From positions 1 to 30,343 of the forward strand of contig JAPTWQ010000147.1 of the NCBI GenBank assembly GCA_028064945.1: a stretch of 30,343 bases of DNA. The letters are read 5' to 3'. Each line of letters opens with the position of its first letter. Positions within the stretch are counted from its first letter, which is position 1. This DNA is from Nitrospiraceae bacterium. GTDB lineage: Bacteria > Nitrospirota_A > Leptospirillia > Leptospirillales > Leptospirillaceae. The notes beneath the pieces were generated by a model. It was not told where the DNA came from, did no database searches, and worked only from the letters and a program-made list of their open reading frames with translations. Shown here piece after piece: positions 1-8,281 of this stretch. The position numbers were made by a program, and so were the translations under genes.

Positions 1-258
1 TGTGGGTTTCGGGCCGGGCTGAAGGAGGAAGGGGTGGAGATCAGGGAATCGTCCGATCGTTTTTCCTACCTCTTTGACAGGTTCCTGGCCAAGTTTGTCG
101 ATTACCTGCTGGCTCTTTCGCTCGAGCACGCCGGTTTTCTGCTGGGGAGTTCCTGGCTCGCCTGGCTTGCGGCGACAGCGTATATTCTTGTTGCCGACGG
201 TCTTCCGGGCGGAAAAAGTCTCGGAAAAAGGTTGACGGGTCTGTGGGTTTCGGGCCGG
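1..258. repeat. 17-bp exact direct repeat (1-17 and 242-258)
   Basis: The sequence TGTGGGTTTCGGGCCGG occurs at 1-17 and again, base for base, at 242-258. The copies lie in different reading frames relative to the RDD gene, so shared coding does not explain them. The first copy touches the left edge of the window, so the repeat could extend further left. Confidence 0.6.
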
Positions 259-537
259 TCCGGTCGGCCCTGCAGCTTTTATGAGTCCACTGTCCGCAAC
301 ATTCCACTGGGTCTGGCCTACATTTTGTCCCAGATTCCCTGGATCGGATGGTTTCTGGGGCTCCTTGTCGCTTCCGTCGAAGGACTGATACTTGCCGGTA
401 TGCCGTCCGACCGAAGATTCGGGGACGATCTGGTGGGAACGATGGTGAGGAAGGGGGCCTTCGGCGGGACGGAGAGAAGGCAGGACCCGTCTGCCGAGGT
501 CGCCCGCTCAGAAACAACGGAGTCATCGACTCCCTAA
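34..537 (+). CDS. RDD family membrane protein
   Basis: A small membrane protein of 167 residues. The N-terminal part carries an Arg-Phe-Leu-Ala-Lys-Phe-Val-Asp-Tyr stretch (about residues 16-24), typical of the RDD family, whose first helix begins with R..A...D. A hydrophobic segment follows at about 36-55, then a GKSLGKRLTGLWV stretch typical of the family, then a third hydrophobic segment at about 93-118. The last 25 residues are polar and probably cytoplasmic. The start is a GTG preceded by an excellent AAGGAGG at 22-28; the frame is open to the left edge, so an upstream start cannot be formally excluded. The function of RDD proteins is generally unknown (some are linked to transport or ion exchange). 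It lies 19 bases upstream of mreB and is probably cotranscribed with it. Confidence 0.75.
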   Translation: MEIRESSDRFSYLFDRFLAKFVDYLLALSLEHAGFLLGSSWLAWLAATAYILVADGLPGGKSLGKRLTGLWVSGRSGRPCSFYESTVRNIPLGLAYILSQIPWIGWFLGLLVASVEGLILAGMPSDRRFGDDLVGTMVRKGAFGGTERRQDPSAEVARSETTESSTP

Positions 538-556
538 AGGATAAAGGAAAAAAATC

Positions 557-1588
557 TTGGGGCTCATTGCAAATCTTTTTGGTTTTCTTTCCCAGGATCT
601 GGCGATCGATCTTGGCACGGCCAATACCCTTGTCTATGTGCGCGACCAGGGAATCGTCATCAACGAACCATCGATCGTGGCGATGGACCAGAAGTCCGGT
701 TCGGTCCTCGCGATCGGTCGGGAAGCCAAGAAAATGCTCGGCCGGACGCCGGGAAACATCGTGGCGGTCCGTCCTGTCCGGAACGGCGTCATCGACAATC
801 CCGACATCGCCCAGCAAATGCTCTCCTACTTCATCAACAAGGTCCACCGTCGCTCGGCTTTCGTCCGTCCACGGATGGTGATCTGCGTCCCTTCCAGAAT
901 TTCGATGGTGGCCCAGAGGGCGGTCAAGGATTCGGCGCGGATGGCCGGTGCCCGGGAGGTCTATCTGATCGAGGAGCCTCTCGCCGCGGCGATCGGGGCC
1001 GGGCTCCCGATCATGGAGCCATCCGGAAACATGGTGATCGACATCGGCGGCGGGACGACGGATGTGGCGGTGATCTCCCTGGGGGGTACGGTCTACAGCG
1101 AGTCGATCAAAGTGGCCGGAGACAAGATGGACGAGGACATCATCGCCTACATCAAGAAGCAGCACAACCTTCTGATCGGGGACTCGATGGCGGAACGGAT
1201 CAAGATGGAGATCGGCTCCGCCTGCCCCCAGAAAGAGGGACATGTCATGATCATCAAGGGACGGGACCTCATCACCGGTCTTCCCAAGACCCTCAAGATC
1301 ACCGAGGAGGAGATCAGGGAAGCCCTGGCCGACACCATCAACAGTATCGTGACCATCGTGCAGAAGACACTGGAAAACACTCCGCCCGAACTGTCCGCCG
1401 ACATCATCGACCGTGGAATTGTTCTGACGGGAGGAGGGTCCATGCTGCGCGGTCTTGATATCCGGATCCGTGACGAGATCCGTCTTCCGATCATCACGGT
1501 GGACGATCCCCTGACGACTGTTGTGATCGGGACAGGGAAAACTCTCGAAGAACTCGATGTCCTGAGGAAGGTCACACTCGGAGACTAG
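557..1588 (+). CDS. mreB: Rod shape-determining protein MreB (bacterial actin)
   Basis: MreB is the actin-like ATPase that forms membrane-associated filaments and organises lateral peptidoglycan synthesis. At 343 residues it is the normal family length. The phosphate 1 motif DLGTANTLVYV lies near residue 18, the phosphate 2 motif DIGGGTTDVAV near 165, and the adenosine motif LTGGGSMLRGL near 295. The short N-terminus MGLIANLFGFLSQD is amphipathic and suited to membrane attachment. The start is TTG at 557 behind AAAGGAAA (544-551); no ATG is available upstream of the conserved DLGTAN. It is followed at 8 bases by mreC and belongs to the mreBCD-mrdA-rodA cluster. Identification is secure; only the TTG start is inferred. 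Confidence 0.97.
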   Translation: MGLIANLFGFLSQDLAIDLGTANTLVYVRDQGIVINEPSIVAMDQKSGSVLAIGREAKKMLGRTPGNIVAVRPVRNGVIDNPDIAQQMLSYFINKVHRRSAFVRPRMVICVPSRISMVAQRAVKDSARMAGAREVYLIEEPLAAAIGAGLPIMEPSGNMVIDIGGGTTDVAVISLGGTVYSESIKVAGDKMDEDIIAYIKKQHNLLIGDSMAERIKMEIGSACPQKEGHVMIIKGRDLITGLPKTLKITEEEIREALADTINSIVTIVQKTLENTPPELSADIIDRGIVLTGGGSMLRGLDIRIRDEIRLPIITVDDPLTTVVIGTGKTLEELDVLRKVTLGD

Positions 1589-1596
1589 GCGAAACG

Positions 1597-2457
1597 GTGC
1601 GACCTTCACTGAAACGACCCTCATCCGTCAAGGCCGTTCCTGTTCTTCTGATATCGCTCGCGGTTCTGGTCGTCCTTGGGTTCTATCCGGAGTTTTTACG
1701 CCGCTGGATTCTGGATCCCCCCATGAACCTGCTTCGACTGACCTTCTCGGGAGCAACGGGATTGTCCCGGGGGTCGACGGGACTCTGGAGCCACTATCTT
1801 GATCTCGTCAGGAGCGAAGAGGAGAACCGGAGGCTCCGGATGGAGGTTGACAGCCTCCAGAAGTCGCTCGGCCACTACCGGAGCCTTTACGGCAGGAACG
1901 AGGATCTCCTGGCTCTTCTCGATATGAAAAAAAGGATCCCGCAGAAGGCAATCGCCTGCCACGTTATTGCGGACAATCCGACGACCGCTCCACGAACCCT
2001 TCTGATCGATTGCGGCTCCAGGAGAGGAGTCCGGGTCCGGGATGGTGTGATCGGTGTCCACGGGGTCGTTGGATATGTCGTGAAGGTCTTTTCCGGATTT
2101 TCGCAGGTTCTCTGGGTCGAGGATCCACTGTTTGCCCTGGAAGGGCGGCTTCAGGATTCCGGTCAGAGCGGACTGGTGAGAGGCCAGGGCTCCGGCCATT
2201 TGCTGAAGCTCGAATACATACCCGCCATGGCGTCGCTTGAAAAAGGGTCGCATGTCGTGACGACGGGGGAAGATGGCTATTTCCCGCCGGAGGAACTGAT
2301 CGGAACCGTCGTCAGGAGCCAAAATCCCGGCCATCAGATCTTTCGCACCGTAAGACTCCAGGGTGCCGAAAGGCTTGACTCCCTGTGGGCCGTCATGGTT
2401 CTGGTTCCTCCGCTCGAGTGGACGGATAAGTCCCTTCTCGGGAAAAGGCAGCCATGA
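1597..2457 (+). CDS. mreC: Rod shape-determining protein MreC
   Basis: MreC is a bitopic scaffold in the periplasm that links MreB/MreD to PBP2. The 286-residue protein has a short basic N-terminus, one transmembrane helix at about 14-31, a coiled-coil stretch at about 70-95 (EEENRRLRMEVDSLQKSL) and then the beta-barrel domain. That domain includes the family-typical IDCGSRRGVRVRDGVIG and the later VVTTGEDGYFPPEELIGTV. The start is GTG at 1597; no strong Shine-Dalgarno is visible. The stop overlaps the mreD start by four bases (ATGA), implying translational coupling. Confidence 0.94.
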   Translation: MRPSLKRPSSVKAVPVLLISLAVLVVLGFYPEFLRRWILDPPMNLLRLTFSGATGLSRGSTGLWSHYLDLVRSEEENRRLRMEVDSLQKSLGHYRSLYGRNEDLLALLDMKKRIPQKAIACHVIADNPTTAPRTLLIDCGSRRGVRVRDGVIGVHGVVGYVVKVFSGFSQVLWVEDPLFALEGRLQDSGQSGLVRGQGSGHLLKLEYIPAMASLEKGSHVVTTGEDGYFPPEELIGTVVRSQNPGHQIFRTVRLQGAERLDSLWAVMVLVPPLEWTDKSLLGKRQP

Positions 2458-2969
2458 ACCTTCCTGTCCGGGCCATTCTTCTGGGCGTTCTCATGGTTTT
2501 GGCGATTTCCGGATTGCGTTGGTTTCCGACTCTTGCGGCAGGAATCAATCCGATTCCCCTGTGTCTTTTCTTCCTTCTCCAAAAAAAGGAGAAGTATGGG
2601 TTTCTGGTCCTGGGAGGGATCGCAGGTTTGCTTGCCGGCCTTGTTTCCTATGGACCGGTGTCGTTCTGGATTCTTCTGTACGTTTCTGAAGCCTGGGTCA
2701 TTTCACGGCTTTCGGAGGCATCGACCCTTTCAGGCTTCCGGCAATATGTACTGGTTTGGATCGTTCTCGGGATCGATATGGGGGCAGGGCTTCTGCTTCG
2801 GAAGCTTCTTGAATTCCCTCTGGAGATACAACTATTAAAAGATTGGCTGGTGATGGAAGGGGCGACGGGCTTCCTGGGGATGTTTCTGGTGTTTGTGATG
2901 CGATCCCTTGGGTGGATGGCCGATCCTCCTTCCCGAAAACAACATGGCATCGGAATTCCGCTTTCATAA
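2454..2969 (+). CDS. mreD: Rod shape-determining membrane protein MreD
   Basis: A hydrophobic protein of 171 residues with about five predicted membrane helices. Its position directly after mreC (ATGA overlap) and before the PBP2 gene identifies it as MreD, the integral membrane partner of MreC. MreD is poorly conserved in sequence, so the call rests on topology, size and synteny. AAAAGGCAG just upstream of the ATG can serve as ribosome binding site. The 3' end overlaps the likely PBP2 start by 26 bases. Confidence 0.88.
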   Translation: MNLPVRAILLGVLMVLAISGLRWFPTLAAGINPIPLCLFFLLQKKEKYGFLVLGGIAGLLAGLVSYGPVSFWILLYVSEAWVISRLSEASTLSGFRQYVLVWIVLGIDMGAGLLLRKLLEFPLEIQLLKDWLVMEGATGFLGMFLVFVMRSLGWMADPPSRKQHGIGIPLS

Positions 2970-4788
2970 AAATGGGATCCTCGGATCTCCGAGGGCGCGT
3001 CTCTACGGGTTGATTTTTGTTTTCTGGCTGGGTCTTTCGGTGGTGATCGTCCGCCTCTATGTTGTGCAGGTGGTCAAACATCGCCACTATCTGGCCCTCG
3101 CCCGGGACAACGTCGTGAAGGTCGTTCCCATCCCCCCCCTTCGGGGCGAGATCACCGACCGGAACGGGGTGGTTCTGGTAAGAAACGGTCCCGACTTCGC
3201 CGTCTTTGAAATACCGGGAGAGGTCGTCCATCCCCGGCGGGAACTGGCCTGGCTTGCCTACGATCTTGGCGTTCCCGAGAAAAATCTCCGCCACGCCATT
3301 TCCCGTCTGGGCTATGTCCTTCCGGCCCATGTTCCCGTTCCCCTCCAGACAGGACTTTCGATGGCCCAGGTCGGCCGGGTCAACATGGATCTCTACCGCC
3401 TGCCCGGGTTTTACATTCAGGTCATGCCGAAACGCATCTATCCCGCAGAGGATATGGCCGCCCATCTTCTGGGATATGTCGGGTCCTTCACATCGGCCGA
3501 TCTCAAGGGATCATTCTATCGTCACCTTCCACCCGGAACGGGGATCGGCAAGTCCGGCATCGAAAAAGAGTACGATGCGCTGCTGCAGGGTTCTCCCGGC
3601 CTGAGGCGTCAGCTTGTGGACTCCCACGGGCGGATGATCCGGAACCTCAGGAACGATCCCCCGAAGGAAGGCCACTCCCTTCGTCTCACCATCGACATCC
3701 GTCTTCAGATGACCGCCGAACGGTTCCTGGGCAACCGGAGGGGAGCCGTCGTGGCCCTCGATCCCAGAAATGGAGAAATCCTCGCGCTGGCGAGCCATCC
3801 AGCATACGACTCGGAGGAGCTCTCGCAGGCCATGACCTCCAGCCGCTGGAACGCCCTTGTCCATGCTCCGGACCATCCCCTGACGGACAGGGCCACCCAG
3901 GGCCTTTATCCTCCGGGCTCCGTCTTCAAGATTGTCACCACCCTTGCCGGCCTCTCCGAACACAAGCTTGATCCAAACATGCCTTTTCGTTGCGGAGGAA
4001 CGTTTCGTGTAGGATCCGTGATTTTTCACGACTGGAAGAAGGGCGGACACGGAACGCTCCATCTGCACCGGGCGATCGAACAGTCCTGCGACATCTACTT
4101 TTATCATCTCGGGATGCTTCTGGGGCCCGAACCGATCGCCCGGATGGCCCGGTTCCTCGGACTGGGGAGTCGAACGGGCATCGATCTTCCGGCCGAACTT
4201 GCGGGAGTCGTCCCCGACCGGGAGTGGAAAAAGAAATACCTTCACAATCCCTGGTATCCTGGGGAAACTCCACCCATGGCTATCGGCCAGGGTTTCCTCA
4301 CCGTCACGCCGCTTGAAATGGCGCGTATGATGGGAGCCGTGGCGATGGGGGGAGCGATTTCCCGTCCTCATCTCCTTCTCGGGAACTCGGGACAGGAAGG
4401 AAAGACAAAGAACAATGGCCTGACTCCCATTCCGGTCCCGAAAAGCGATTTCGACATCGTCAGGGCCGATCTTAGGGATGTGGTCGCATCCCCTCACGGA
4501 ACGGGTCACCCGGTCAATCTTCCTTTTTTTGCGATCGCCGGCAAGACCGGTACGGCCCAGGTTGTCAGCAACCGGGGAAAAGTCAAAGGATTCAAACCTC
4601 CCAAACCCGATTCCTGGTTTGTCGGGTTTGGACCCTATGAAGACCCGAGGATTGTCGTCGCCGTTCTGATCGAAAATGGAGGAGATGGCGGTGATGTTGC
4701 CGGGCCTGTGGCCCGGGAAGTTTTTCGCATGTTCTACATCACGCGGGTCGCTGCGAAAGGAAATCCCGCACCGGCTGTCGCTTCCTGA
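2944..4788 (+). CDS. mrdA: Penicillin-binding protein 2 (peptidoglycan transpeptidase, elongasome)
   Basis: A class B penicillin-binding protein that crosslinks peptidoglycan during cell elongation, working with RodA. The 614-residue form has one N-terminal membrane helix (about 20-40), a pedestal/dimerisation domain (about 45-240, with the conserved RGEITDRNGVVL near 60) and a C-terminal transpeptidase domain. The catalytic SxxK is Ser326-Val-Phe-Lys329, the second motif is Ser381-Cys-Asp383, and the third is Lys534-Thr-Gly-Thr. Asp in place of Asn in the second motif fits the PBP2 subclass. ATG 2944 is preferred because it places the helix where PBP2 proteins usually have it. An in-frame TTG at 2908 would add 12 residues, and neither start has a strong Shine-Dalgarno. 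Confidence 0.96.
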   Translation: MASEFRFHKNGILGSPRARLYGLIFVFWLGLSVVIVRLYVVQVVKHRHYLALARDNVVKVVPIPPLRGEITDRNGVVLVRNGPDFAVFEIPGEVVHPRRELAWLAYDLGVPEKNLRHAISRLGYVLPAHVPVPLQTGLSMAQVGRVNMDLYRLPGFYIQVMPKRIYPAEDMAAHLLGYVGSFTSADLKGSFYRHLPPGTGIGKSGIEKEYDALLQGSPGLRRQLVDSHGRMIRNLRNDPPKEGHSLRLTIDIRLQMTAERFLGNRRGAVVALDPRNGEILALASHPAYDSEELSQAMTSSRWNALVHAPDHPLTDRATQGLYPPGSVFKIVTTLAGLSEHKLDPNMPFRCGGTFRVGSVIFHDWKKGGHGTLHLHRAIEQSCDIYFYHLGMLLGPEPIARMARFLGLGSRTGIDLPAELAGVVPDREWKKKYLHNPWYPGETPPMAIGQGFLTVTPLEMARMMGAVAMGGAISRPHLLLGNSGQEGKTKNNGLTPIPVPKSDFDIVRADLRDVVASPHGTGHPVNLPFFAIAGKTGTAQVVSNRGKVKGFKPPKPDSWFVGFGPYEDPRIVVAVLIENGGDGGDVAGPVAREVFRMFYITRVAAKGNPAPAVAS

Positions 4789-4805
4789 GGAAGGAACGAG
4801 GGAAT

Positions 4806-5897
4806 TTGCTCACCAAGACGCTCTCCTATGTCGTCAGGGTTCATCCGGTCTTTCTGGTGGTCCTTTTCGCCATCATGATGATCGACCTTCTGACTCTCTA
4901 TTCGGTGACTCCTTACCTGGCCCTCAAGCAAGGGCTGTGGGAGGTCGCCGGTCTTTTGCTGGGGGTGGGAATCCTGATGGTTCCCTATCCTCTGTTTCTC
5001 CAGAATGCCCGCTGGATCTACGGGCTTGTACTGGCTCTTCTGGCCATTGTCTTCATTGCGGGACATGCCAGCCACGGGGCCAGACGCTGGATCGGAGTGG
5101 GATGGTTCCAGATTCAGCCTTCGGAGTTCATGATCCTGGGGCTGATCCTTTTTCTGACCTGGCTGTTTGTCCCGGGCAAAAGGGATGCTCCTTTCTCTCC
5201 GGTCCTCTTCGGCGGGGGGCTCCTGGCGTCGATCGTTCCGGCCATCCTGATCGCGCGTCAACCGGATCTGGGAACGGCCTTCGAGCTGATGATCATTTTT
5301 TCCGTTTTTGTTTTTCTGAAGGGGATTCCTTCCCGGGTTGTGACCTTGTCCGTTCTGGGCGGACTGGCCTTCTTTCCAGTTCTCTGGGAAGGGGTCTGGG
5401 CCCACCTTCACGAGTTCCAGAAAGACCGGATCCGGGCCTTCATCGACCCGGCATCCGATCCCTCCGGAATGGGGTACCACACCATCCAGTCCATCGTCGC
5501 GGTAGGATCGGGAGGATGGTTCGGCCAGGGGTTGTCCGGTGCCACGCAGGTGCGCTATCAGTTTCTTCCCGGCGCCCATACGGACTTTATTTTTGCTGTT
5601 TATACGGAGGAATGGGGATTTGTCGGTGCCTTGCTTTTCCTGGCTCTGGTCGCATATCTGGTCTGGTTTGGCTTCCGGACGGCCATGGAATGCCGGGAAA
5701 CTTCGGGCTTCTACCTGGCCGCCGGTGTGACGGGATTCTTTCTGTTCTGTTTTCTTATCAATGTCTTGATGGTTCTCGGGATTTTGCCGGTGGTGGGGGT
5801 TCCCATGCCTCTCATGAGCTACGGGGGTTCGGCCATGATTGTTTCATTGGGAGCCATGGCTCTTTTGATGAATGTCCGTCTCTATGCAAAAAGGTAG
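4806..5897 (+). CDS. rodA: Rod shape-determining protein RodA (SEDS glycosyltransferase)
   Basis: RodA polymerises lipid II into glycan strands and pairs with PBP2, encoded just upstream. The 363-residue protein has about ten membrane helices. Diagnostic SEDS motifs are visible: RQPDLGTAFELM (about residues 150-161), FLPGAHTDFIFAVYTEEWG (about 252-270) and the terminal VPMPLMSYGGSAMIV. The start is a TTG at 4806 with a purine-rich GAGGAAGGAACGAGGG (4787-4802) before it. It closes the mre/mrd cluster and is followed by the longest gene-free stretch in the window. Confidence 0.96.
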   Translation: MLTKTLSYVVRVHPVFLVVLFAIMMIDLLTLYSVTPYLALKQGLWEVAGLLLGVGILMVPYPLFLQNARWIYGLVLALLAIVFIAGHASHGARRWIGVGWFQIQPSEFMILGLILFLTWLFVPGKRDAPFSPVLFGGGLLASIVPAILIARQPDLGTAFELMIIFSVFVFLKGIPSRVVTLSVLGGLAFFPVLWEGVWAHLHEFQKDRIRAFIDPASDPSGMGYHTIQSIVAVGSGGWFGQGLSGATQVRYQFLPGAHTDFIFAVYTEEWGFVGALLFLALVAYLVWFGFRTAMECRETSGFYLAAGVTGFFLFCFLINVLMVLGILPVVGVPMPLMSYGGSAMIVSLGAMALLMNVRLYAKR

Positions 5898-6208
5898 GAC
5901 GGGGTTGGGCCCATCGGTGGGTTCCTGCGCCGATCCCGGAAAAGTGATGGCCATTCCAAAGGTTTTTTTTGCATCCGTCAAACCCTGACCTCTCCACATT
6001 CATTGGCAGGGGCGAATAGGTAAACAGATAGAGAAGAACAAGCCTTGCATCGATTTTGATTTCTGTTTTGAAAAGTGGAATTTGTGGCGTTTTCGGAAAA
6101 GATTGTCCGGATTCCAGAAGCTGAATCCTCGATGTTAGCGAGGGGAGGAACTCCGGTTTTCGATGGTTGACATTTCATCGGTTCATAGTGGTTGTAGGAG
6201 GAGTGAGA
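5898..6208. other. 311-base intergenic region between rodA and rng
   Basis: No credible gene is seen here. The interval is richer in A and T than its surroundings, as expected for a regulatory region. A weak sigma70-like pair TTGGCA (6004-6009) / GATAGA (6027-6032) with 17-base spacing is one possible promoter for rng. A T8 run (5964-5971) follows only weak inverted repeats (ATCGG 5913-5917 with CCGAT 5930-5934), so a terminator for rodA cannot be claimed. A perfect 6-bp stem-loop lies at 6109-6128. The - strand frame at 5978-6178 has no family resemblance and was not called. Confidence 0.5.
6109..6128 (+). promoter_or_regulatory. Stem-loop in the rng 5' region
   Basis: GGATTC (6109-6114) pairs perfectly with GAATCC (6123-6128) across an 8-base loop, 81 bases upstream of the rng start. 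There is no U-tract after it, so it is not a terminator. RNase E/G genes in some bacteria are autoregulated through 5' leader structures; a similar role here is only a possibility. Confidence 0.3.
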
Positions 6209-7768
6209 ATGGGTTCAGAGATTCTGATTCATGTGACAGAGGAAGAAACAAAAGTGGCAATCATCGAAGGCAAGCGTCTGGTCGAATACTTTTTTGACCG
6301 GAAGCAGTCCCAGGGGATCGTTGGGAACATATACAAGGGAAAGGTCAGCAAGGTTCTGCCGGGAATGCAGGCGGCCTTTGTGGATGTCGGGCTCGAAAAA
6401 GCAGCGTTTCTTTATGTGGACGATGTCTTTGTGGAGGGGACCGAGACCCTTCCGGACGCCCTCCGGGAGGAATCCCCTTCCGGAGGGGCCATCGAAGAGG
6501 AAGCAGCTGTTCCGGCCTCTCCGGAGGGAGAGGCGGCTCCCGAACCAGCCAAACGCTCGGGCAGGCGGCCAATCGAGGAGCTGCTGACCGACGGGCAGGA
6601 GCTCCTGATTCAGACCACCAAGGAACCGATCAGCACGAAGGGCCCCCGGGCGACAACCTACATCAGTCTTCCTGGAAGATATCTCGTCTATATGCCCCAG
6701 GTGAACCACATCGGGGTTTCGCGCAGGATCACGAACGAGTCGGAACGGCAGAGGCTCAAGGAGATTGTGGGCGGTCTCCGGACGCACAAGGGGGGCTATA
6801 TCATCCGGACGGTCGCGGAAGGGATGACCGAGGATGAAGCACGGATGGACATGGTTTTTCTGGATATGCTCTGGGAGGACATCAAGGCGAAGAAGGAAAC
6901 AGTCCGCGCTCCTGCGCTCGTCCGTGTCGACCTCGATGTGGTTTTCAGGACGATCCGCGACTACCTGACAAACGAAGTGGACCGGCTTGTCATCGACAGT
7001 CCGAAGGAATACCAGAGAGTGATCGAATTTGTCCGGACCTATCTTCCCGCCTATGCGGACAAGATCGAACTCTGGAACAGAAAGACCCTTCTTTTCCAGG
7101 AGTATTCTGTCGACCAGCAGGTTGCCCGGGCCCTGGAGAAAAAAGTTTGGCTCAAGTCGGGCGGATATCTCGTGATCGACAGGGCCGAGGCACTGACGGT
7201 GGTGGATGTGAATACGGGCCGCTTCGTGGGAGACAAGGATCCGGAGGAGACCATCCTCAAGACCAACCTCGAGGCGGTGGAGGAGATCGCCCACCAGCTC
7301 CGGCTCCGCAATATCGGCGGGATCATCATTCTCGACTTCATCGACATGGAGAAGGAAAAGAATCGTGAAAGGGTCTTTCAGGGACTTCAGGAAATGCTGA
7401 CCCGGGACAAGGCCCGCACGAATGCTCTCAAGATTTCCGACCTTGGCCTTGTCGAGATGTCGAGAAAGAGGGTCCGGGAGGACCTCGTCCATCTTCTGGG
7501 GGAAACATGTTCCTACTGTGACGGAAAAGGTTACGTCAAGTCTGTCCGCACCATCATTTACGAAATCTTTGAAGACCTTCGGAAGCTTCCCTCGGGAAGG
7601 GGGGCGAAGGATCGCCGTGTGATCCTTTATGTCCATCCCGATGTGGAGGCGGAACTCGCCTCGGAAAAGATCTTTCTGGAGGCTGTCCAGCAGGTGATCC
7701 GGAGAAAGGTGATCATCAAGAGCGATCCCCTTTACCATATCGAAGAATTTGTCATCGTGTCCCCCTGA
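6209..7768 (+). CDS. rng: Ribonuclease G / E family endoribonuclease
   Basis: An endoribonuclease that cuts single-stranded RNA and matures rRNA and mRNA ends. The 519-residue protein opens with the family N-terminus (EILIHVTEEETKVAI) and an S1 domain containing GIVGNIYKGKVSKVLPGMQ. The S1 domain is interrupted at about residues 80-130 by an acidic, Ala/Pro/Glu-rich insert. The catalytic domain has the metal-binding aspartates Asp333 (VVDVNTGRF) and Asp376 (IILDFIDM). The zinc-link CxxC is Cys434-Ser-Tyr-Cys437. There is no long C-terminal scaffold, so it is of RNase G type rather than full RNase E. The start is ATG 6209 because AGGAGG (6196-6201) sits 7 bases ahead; an in-frame TTG at 6167 lacks this. 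Confidence 0.94.
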   Translation: MGSEILIHVTEEETKVAIIEGKRLVEYFFDRKQSQGIVGNIYKGKVSKVLPGMQAAFVDVGLEKAAFLYVDDVFVEGTETLPDALREESPSGGAIEEEAAVPASPEGEAAPEPAKRSGRRPIEELLTDGQELLIQTTKEPISTKGPRATTYISLPGRYLVYMPQVNHIGVSRRITNESERQRLKEIVGGLRTHKGGYIIRTVAEGMTEDEARMDMVFLDMLWEDIKAKKETVRAPALVRVDLDVVFRTIRDYLTNEVDRLVIDSPKEYQRVIEFVRTYLPAYADKIELWNRKTLLFQEYSVDQQVARALEKKVWLKSGGYLVIDRAEALTVVDVNTGRFVGDKDPEETILKTNLEAVEEIAHQLRLRNIGGIIILDFIDMEKEKNRERVFQGLQEMLTRDKARTNALKISDLGLVEMSRKRVREDLVHLLGETCSYCDGKGYVKSVRTIIYEIFEDLRKLPSGRGAKDRRVILYVHPDVEAELASEKIFLEAVQQVIRRKVIIKSDPLYHIEEFVIVSP

Positions 7769-7795
7769 TGTGACCGTTTGCGAAGGAGTATGTCC

Positions 7796-8278
7796 ATGCA
7801 ACTCAGAAATACCACGTCTGTCGGCAGGATCCTGTCAGTCCTTCTGATCGTGGTCGCAATCCTCTCCGGAGGGTGTTCCCGGACCTCGTCCGACGGGAGA
7901 ACTGTTCCCGGCAAGGTCGTGGGAACGGTTGTCCTCGATCCGAAGGTCCCGCTGTGGATGACTCACGGTTCCCTGGCCGTGGTCGCCCTGATGAAGGGTC
8001 CCACCTCCCCGGACTGGCTTCCCGTGGCCCGTGTGGTCTTCGTCCATCCGACATTCCCCGTCCCCTTCGAGATCTCCCAGAAGGATGTCCGTCTCACCGG
8101 GATCACATTTCAGGGGAATGTCCGCCTTGTGGCCCGTCTCTCCCTTGAGTCGGGAAGCTCCCTTGTGACGAGCGGGGAATATAGCGGGACGGCTCCTGTG
8201 GATGCCACCGTCGGAGGGTCTCCGGTCCGGATCGTCATCGACAGGAAATTGCCCACTCTTTCCGGAAACGGACCATAA
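7796..8278 (+). CDS. Putative lipoprotein resembling the C-terminal domain of CcmI/CycH
   Basis: A secreted protein of 160 residues. The N-terminus is a signal peptide (hydrophobic 12-24) ending in LSGGC with Cys27, an acceptable though not ideal lipobox. The rest (about 38-155) follows the order of features in the CcmI/CycH C-terminal domain, the periplasmic apocytochrome-c-handling part of the system I factor. These are a GTVVLDP opening, a SLAVVALMKGP strand, PVARVVF, a PFEISQKDV segment, a VARLSLESGS segment and a closing VRIVID strand. This assignment is by eye and moderately uncertain. The start is ATG 7796, 7 bases after AAGGAG (7783-7788); ATG 7790 would leave only one base of spacing. 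Its neighbours are rng and folB, not cytochrome genes. Confidence 0.6.
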   Translation: MQLRNTTSVGRILSVLLIVVAILSGGCSRTSSDGRTVPGKVVGTVVLDPKVPLWMTHGSLAVVALMKGPTSPDWLPVARVVFVHPTFPVPFEISQKDVRLTGITFQGNVRLVARLSLESGSSLVTSGEYSGTAPVDATVGGSPVRIVIDRKLPTLSGNGP

Positions 8279-8281
8279 GCC

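Noticed and set aside
1..22. Tail of an upstream gene ending at a TGA at 20-22
   Set aside because: Only six codons are visible in that frame; this is too little to call a gene.
41..1624. A 527-codon open frame on the - strand opposite RDD and mreB
   Set aside because: It is a codon-bias shadow of the GC-rich + strand genes; its translation is low complexity and matches no family, while mreB on the other strand is certain.
4676..5947. A 423-codon + strand frame overlapping rodA
   Set aside because: Shifted-frame shadow of rodA; rich in Gly/Arg/Ser without membrane helices or family motifs.
5964..5971. T8 run after rodA as an intrinsic terminator
   Set aside because: No stable GC-rich stem ends next to it; the nearest inverted repeats are short and interrupted.
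5978..6178. A 66-codon - strand frame in the rodA-rng gap
   Set aside because: No Shine-Dalgarno, no family resemblance, and it falls in a region expected to be regulatory.
6167..6189. TTGACA at 6167-6172 as an rng promoter
   Set aside because: No acceptable -10 element occurs at 16-18 bases, and a start there would leave almost no leader before the Shine-Dalgarno.
6215..7801. A 528-codon open frame on the - strand opposite rng
   Set aside because: Same cause; rng has catalytic residues, zinc-link cysteines and an ideal Shine-Dalgarno, and the antisense translation shows no recognisable domain.
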